DNA of 64,000 nt from CALNYZ01 sp942490945 (GTDB lineage: Bacteria; Pseudomonadota; Gammaproteobacteria; UBA6429; Thiohalophilaceae): NCBI GenBank assembly GCA_942490945.1, contig CALNYZ010000018.1:744001-808000 (forward strand), in the 5' to 3' direction. Below, in pieces: positions 60,529-64,000 of the stretch. Both the position numbers and the translations under genes were made by a program. Positions within the stretch are counted from its first letter, which is position 1, and every line of letters begins with the position of its first letter. Under the pieces are notes generated by a model, which did no database searches, was not told the origin of the DNA, and saw only the letters and a list, made by a program, of their open reading frames with translations.

Positions 60529-61667
60529 TAGTTTGCAATCAATTTTCTGTGAGTTTGAATAGACATAAGGATACCGAAACCTGCCATCAAGGTCACGAGG
60601 GATGTGCCACCATAACTGACCAGCGGTAATGGTACACCAACAACAGGTAATATACCGGATACCATACCCATGTTGACAAATACATATACAAAAAATGTTA
60701 ATGTCAGGCTGCCAGCGAGCAGGCGGGAAAATGTATCCTGTGCCTGGCTGGCGATGACCAGTCCTCGACCGATAATATATGCGTATATGATGAGTAAAAA
60801 CAGTACGCCGATCAGGCCAAATTCTTCACTGAATACGGCAAATATAAAGTCAGTCGATCGTTCGGGCAGGAAGTCAAGATGTGACTGTGTTCCGCTTAAC
60901 CAACCTTTGCCCTGAATTCCGCCTGAGCCGATAGCGATAGTAGACTGAATAATATGGTAGCCCGTGCCAAGTGGATCATTATCCGGGTTGATAAATGTTA
61001 GTACCCGATTGCGCTGATAATCATGCAACAGGTAGTTCCAGACAAAGGGTGCACTTGCGGCAATCGCTACGAGAACGGAAATTATCATGCGCCAACTCAG
61101 GCCGGCAAGAAACAGTACGAAGCAACCGGCACTGGCGATCAGAATAGATGTACCCAAATCAGGTTGTATTGCAACAAGCCCGGTCGGTATGGCGAGCATC
61201 AGGATTGCAACAAAGATGGTGGAGCGTTTTGGTGGTAATAATGCTTCGGCAAAGTACCAGGCAATAACCATGGGTAAAGCAAGTTTCATGATTTCTGATG
61301 GTTGAAATCGGAACAAACCGAAGTCAAGCCAGCGTCGCGCTCCCTTACCAATATCGCCCATTACAACTACCATTACCAGTAATACCAGGCCAATTAAAAA
61401 GATCCAGGGTGCCCAAAAACGCAGCGCATGAGGTGAAATTTGCGCGATGGTGAGCATTACACCAAAAGCAACCAGCAAGTGAATTGCCTGTCTGGTGACA
61501 ATATTGAAATTTTGCCCGGATGCACTGTACAAAATAAACGTACCGAGTATAGCCAGAATCAGCAAGCTGCCTAGCAGGGGCAAGTCGATATGCAGGTGGT
61601 GTAATAACCGCCGGCTCGCCTTGATACGGCCTTCGTTATAATTATCAGTGCTGTTCAGTAACATCAT
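60528..61667 (-). CDS. rodA: Rod-shape SEDS glycosyltransferase RodA
   Basis: 379 residues, ten membrane helices. The SEDS family motifs include RFQPSEIMKLALPMVIAWYFA with the conserved basic/acidic residues, AIQPDLGTSILI with the catalytic Asp region, and PLPLVSYGGTSLV at the end. It polymerises glycan strands with PBP2 during elongation. Its start lies inside the 3' end of mrdA (23-base overlap). Confidence 0.97.
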   Translation of the reverse strand: MMLLNSTDNYNEGRIKASRRLLHHLHIDLPLLGSLLILAILGTFILYSASGQNFNIVTRQAIHLLVAFGVMLTIAQISPHALRFWAPWIFLIGLVLLVMVVVMGDIGKGARRWLDFGLFRFQPSEIMKLALPMVIAWYFAEALLPPKRSTIFVAILMLAIPTGLVAIQPDLGTSILIASAGCFVLFLAGLSWRMIISVLVAIAASAPFVWNYLLHDYQRNRVLTFINPDNDPLGTGYHIIQSTIAIGSGGIQGKGWLSGTQSHLDFLPERSTDFIFAVFSEEFGLIGVLFLLIIYAYIIGRGLVIASQAQDTFSRLLAGSLTLTFFVYVFVNMGMVSGILPVVGVPLPLVSYGGTSLVTLMAGFGILMSIQTHRKLIAN

Positions 61668-63528
61668 TAATTATTGGGTGAAGTAAATACTCATCAAATA
61701 TTTTGCGTGCAATAGGCGCAGCGGCTGAACCACCATGGCCGCCATTTTCAACTATGATTGCAATTGCAATCTTTGGTGCCTCAACCGGCGCGAAGGCGAT
61801 GTATAAGGCATGGTCTCGCAGTTTTTTCTCAATTTTATCTTCCTTGTATTCCTCATCTTCCTTGATGCCAAATACCTGGGCGGTACCGGTTTTTCCGGCC
61901 ATCTTATACTGGATACCCGGCGCAGTGCTGCGTGCAGTACCGTGTAAACTGTGTACAACAGCCTGCATGGAAGCAATCATGTGATTCCAGTTTTCCTGTT
62001 CGGCAATAATAACAGGTTGCAGGGCGCGGGGCGGAATTGCTTCGCGAATGGAAATACTCGGATCCTCTGTTGCAAGCAAGACACGGGGTTGCTGCCGTTG
62101 ACCCTTATGTGCCAATGTCGCTGTGCTGGCTGCCAGCTGGATAGGCGTAACCAGGTTGAAGCCCTGACCAATACCGGTAATCAAGGTTTCGCCGGGGAAC
62201 CACGGCATTTGACGATTTTTACGCTTCCACTCACGTGAGGGCAACAAGCCGGGACGCTCACCTCGTAAATCAACGTTGGTCAGCTTGCCAAAGCCAAAGG
62301 CATCGAGAAACGGCGAAATACGATCAATTTTCATTTTTTCCGCAAGTTCATAAAAAAACACATCGCAGGATTCGACGATAGCCTTGTGCAGATCGGTTTT
62401 GCCATGACCTTCTTTTTTCCAGTCACGATATTTACGTGGATCATTTTTTGGTTGATAAGAACCCTTACAGTTTACCTTGTCATGCGTTGTTATAATTTGT
62501 GTTTCCAGACCGGCCAGCCCGATAAATGGTTTGATGGTAGATCCCGGCGGGTAGCGTCCACGAATGGCACGGTTAAAAAAGGGTTGTGCCGGTGATGATT
62601 CAAGCAGCTTGAATTCCTTGGTGTCCTGTACGTTTACAAACAGGTTGGGATCAAAGCCGGGGAAACTTGCCATGGCAAGCACTGCACCATTACTCGGATC
62701 TATTGCTACCAGCGCACCAGCATGGTTTTCAAACGCTGCTTTGGCAATGATGTGCAGACGAATATCGAGGTTAAGATATAAATTTTTGCCCGGTACCGGC
62801 AAGATTCTGTCTTCTTCCAGTACCCGCAGAACCCGACCGTAGGCATTCGTTTCTACACGTTGTACCCCCATTTTCCCGTGCAGTATTTTCTCGTAGTATC
62901 TTTCAACACCGGTTTTACCGTAACGACTGTTGTTGGTATAGTTAGAGGCATCAACACTACTCAGTTCATCTTCGTCAATACTACTGACATAACCGACAGT
63001 ATGCGCTGCCAGATCTTTTAACGGGTAGTGACGAATCAGTTCTGCGTTGATTTCAACACCATCCAGACGGTGACTGTTAACGGCGATGCGGGCACGCTCC
63101 TGATCCGTCAGATGGTAGCGTAACGGAATACCTTCAAATCGACGTGTCTTTTTCAGGTTTTTATAAAAGCGTTTTTTATCTTCTGCCGTAATGGAGATAA
63201 GCGATTCAATCTCTTTTATTGTGGCTTTCATGTCTGTAACACGTTCAGGAATAATTTGCAGGCTGAAACCGGGTATATTCTCTGCCAGCAAAACACCATT
63301 ACGGTCATATATCAGGCCGCGTGTGGCGGGGATGGGCTGTACGCTGACACGATTATTTTCAGATAGCGTGGTGTAATGACTCTGATTGATAACTTGTAAA
63401 TAAAATAATCGAATGATTAATACAAATACCATCAGTAGAATAATAAATACCATGGTTAACAGGCGGTGATTAAAAATTATCGCCTCACGAATATGATCTT
63501 TCAGTGTGAGATTGCTGTAACTGACCAT
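61645..63528 (-). CDS. mrdA: Penicillin-binding protein 2
   Basis: 627 residues. An N-terminal anchor (about 22-46) is followed by a pedestal domain (YDRNGVLLAENIPGFSLQIIPERV) and a transpeptidase with STIK (in YPPGSTIKPFIG), SCD (in VESCDVFFYELAEKM) and KTGT (in AGKTGTAQVFG). Partner of RodA. It begins 22 bases after the mreD stop. Confidence 0.97.
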   Translation of the reverse strand: MVSYSNLTLKDHIREAIIFNHRLLTMVFIILLMVFVLIIRLFYLQVINQSHYTTLSENNRVSVQPIPATRGLIYDRNGVLLAENIPGFSLQIIPERVTDMKATIKEIESLISITAEDKKRFYKNLKKTRRFEGIPLRYHLTDQERARIAVNSHRLDGVEINAELIRHYPLKDLAAHTVGYVSSIDEDELSSVDASNYTNNSRYGKTGVERYYEKILHGKMGVQRVETNAYGRVLRVLEEDRILPVPGKNLYLNLDIRLHIIAKAAFENHAGALVAIDPSNGAVLAMASFPGFDPNLFVNVQDTKEFKLLESSPAQPFFNRAIRGRYPPGSTIKPFIGLAGLETQIITTHDKVNCKGSYQPKNDPRKYRDWKKEGHGKTDLHKAIVESCDVFFYELAEKMKIDRISPFLDAFGFGKLTNVDLRGERPGLLPSREWKRKNRQMPWFPGETLITGIGQGFNLVTPIQLAASTATLAHKGQRQQPRVLLATEDPSISIREAIPPRALQPVIIAEQENWNHMIASMQAVVHSLHGTARSTAPGIQYKMAGKTGTAQVFGIKEDEEYKEDKIEKKLRDHALYIAFAPVEAPKIAIAIIVENGGHGGSAAAPIARKIFDEYLLHPIINDVTEQH

Positions 63529-63549
63529 GACTTCTGGATCTACTGGCTG

Positions 63550-64000
63550 TTAGGTAACACGGTAATTACGCCGAATGGCACGTAGCAGATAAAAAACAAC
63601 TGACCACGCCAGGGCAGAAGTTATGGCAGGGAGTATGAACATCCACCATTCGACCTGTTTGCCCGACAAGGATTTTAGCCAGACTACGATCGAGGTTTGT
63701 AGCAATATAAAAAAGAATACACTGACACACTGCTGCCATACCGGGAAATTTCGAATCCGCTGATAAACCCGAATCAGTATGTAGGCGAGCAAGGCAAACG
63801 TCAGTGCATGCGGGCCAAGCAGGCCACCACGCAATACGTCCAGAAATAACCCGACAATCCAGGCAGTACCAACTCCTACCCTATGTGGCAGGGCGATGAT
63901 CCAGTACATGAGCACCAGCATGACCCATTCAGGTTGAAATATTTTAACAGACTCGGGCAAGGGGATAATGGATATCGCAAAACTGATAACGATAGAAATG
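63550..64000 (-). CDS. mreD: Rod-shape-determining protein MreD, 5' end cut by window edge
   Basis: At least 150 residues. The frame stays open to the window edge with a hydrophobic first helix (ISIVISFAISIIPLP) that aligns with E. coli MreD upstream of VFRPNWVLL (here IFQPEWVML), so the TTG at 63960 is internal and not the start. LVLMYWIIALPHRVGVGTAWIVGLFLDVLRGG is the conserved core. Five to six membrane helices. mreC would be expected beyond the right edge. Confidence 0.94.
   Translation of the reverse strand, partial: ISIVISFAISIIPLPESVKIFQPEWVMLVLMYWIIALPHRVGVGTAWIVGLFLDVLRGGLLGPHALTFALLAYILIRVYQRIRNFPVWQQCVSVFFFILLQTSIVVWLKSLSGKQVEWWMFILPAITSALAWSVVFYLLRAIRRNYRVT

Noticed and set aside
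1..64000. tRNA, rRNA, CRISPR arrays, IS elements, integrases or att-like repeats
   Set aside because: Looked for by eye on both strands; no cloverleaf, repeat-spacer pattern, transposase or terminal repeat was found. A covariance-model scan would be decisive.

Overview
The window is a contiguous piece of a gammaproteobacterial chromosome. The evidence is the family-typical gene orders lptD-surA-pdxA-ksgA ... apaG ... apaH, amgK-murU, and mreD-mrdA-rodA-mltB-rlpA-dacA-dat-ybeD-lipB, together with a DNR-type regulator very close to the Pseudomonas protein. Base composition looks moderately AT-rich. The physiology points to a denitrifier, plausibly with a sulfur link (YeeE/YedE pair, DsrE-like protein). 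No rRNA, tRNA, CRISPR array, IS element or prophage was seen. Both window edges cut genes: dgkA on the left and mreD on the right.

Layout. 0-6 kb: dgkA end, a PfkB sugar/adenosine kinase, a coiled-coil membrane protein, a DsrE-like protein, a DUF6122 membrane protein, a two-gene YeeE/YedE sulfur transporter and a YyaL/DUF255 protein. 6-10 kb: lgt, thyA, a beta-CASP metallo-hydrolase and folA. 10-32 kb: a denitrification island of about 22 kb. It starts with dnr and a bacteriohemerythrin. A non-canonical NO-reductase-like heme-copper oxidase cluster follows: small subunit, CuA subunit, catalytic subunit, SCO/SenC, a cytochrome b-ferredoxin-MvhD fusion, an unknown protein, a second heme-copper homologue, and an opposed block with DUF420 and a second SCO1. 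Then come a short NirI/NosR-like flavo-iron-sulfur protein and the complete nirS-E-C-F-D-L-G-H-J-N operon for cytochrome cd1 nitrite reductase and heme d1. 32-36.5 kb: a small AT-rich surface-glycan segment with a broken glycosyltransferase, an epimerase, an RfbH-type dehydratase and a DUF4422 glycosyltransferase. 36.5-48 kb: an arginine-rich micro-protein, apaH, a methyltransferase, apaG, three unusual inserted genes (ComFB-like, HExxH protein, CheW-TM-LysM fusion), then ksgA, pdxA, surA, lptD and a DUF1624 acyltransferase. 48-64 kb: amgK-murU, a glutamate-cysteine-ligase-like/AstE-like pair, two tandem cell-wall proteins sharing a C-terminal SnoaL-like domain (one an L,D-transpeptidase), a YdcF protein, and the cell-elongation and lipoate cluster.

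How it fits together. DNR/FNR-type palindromes precede dnr, the hemerythrin gene, the heme-copper cluster, the divergent 20.7/20.9 kb genes, the NirI-like gene and nirS. For four of them a TATAAT-like hexamer starts 26-30 bases downstream of the box centre, as expected for activation at -41.5. The island would therefore be switched on by NO or low oxygen. NirS would reduce nitrite to NO, and the heme-copper cluster is the best local candidate for removing NO, because no norCB or nosZ is present here. The most interesting unknown is the 11.9-20.8 kb cluster. It has one catalytic subunit whose usual helix VI tyrosine is a glutamine, a second homologue that keeps only part of the CuB ligand set, and a fusion protein that could join the quinone pool to a soluble iron-sulfur/thiol partner.
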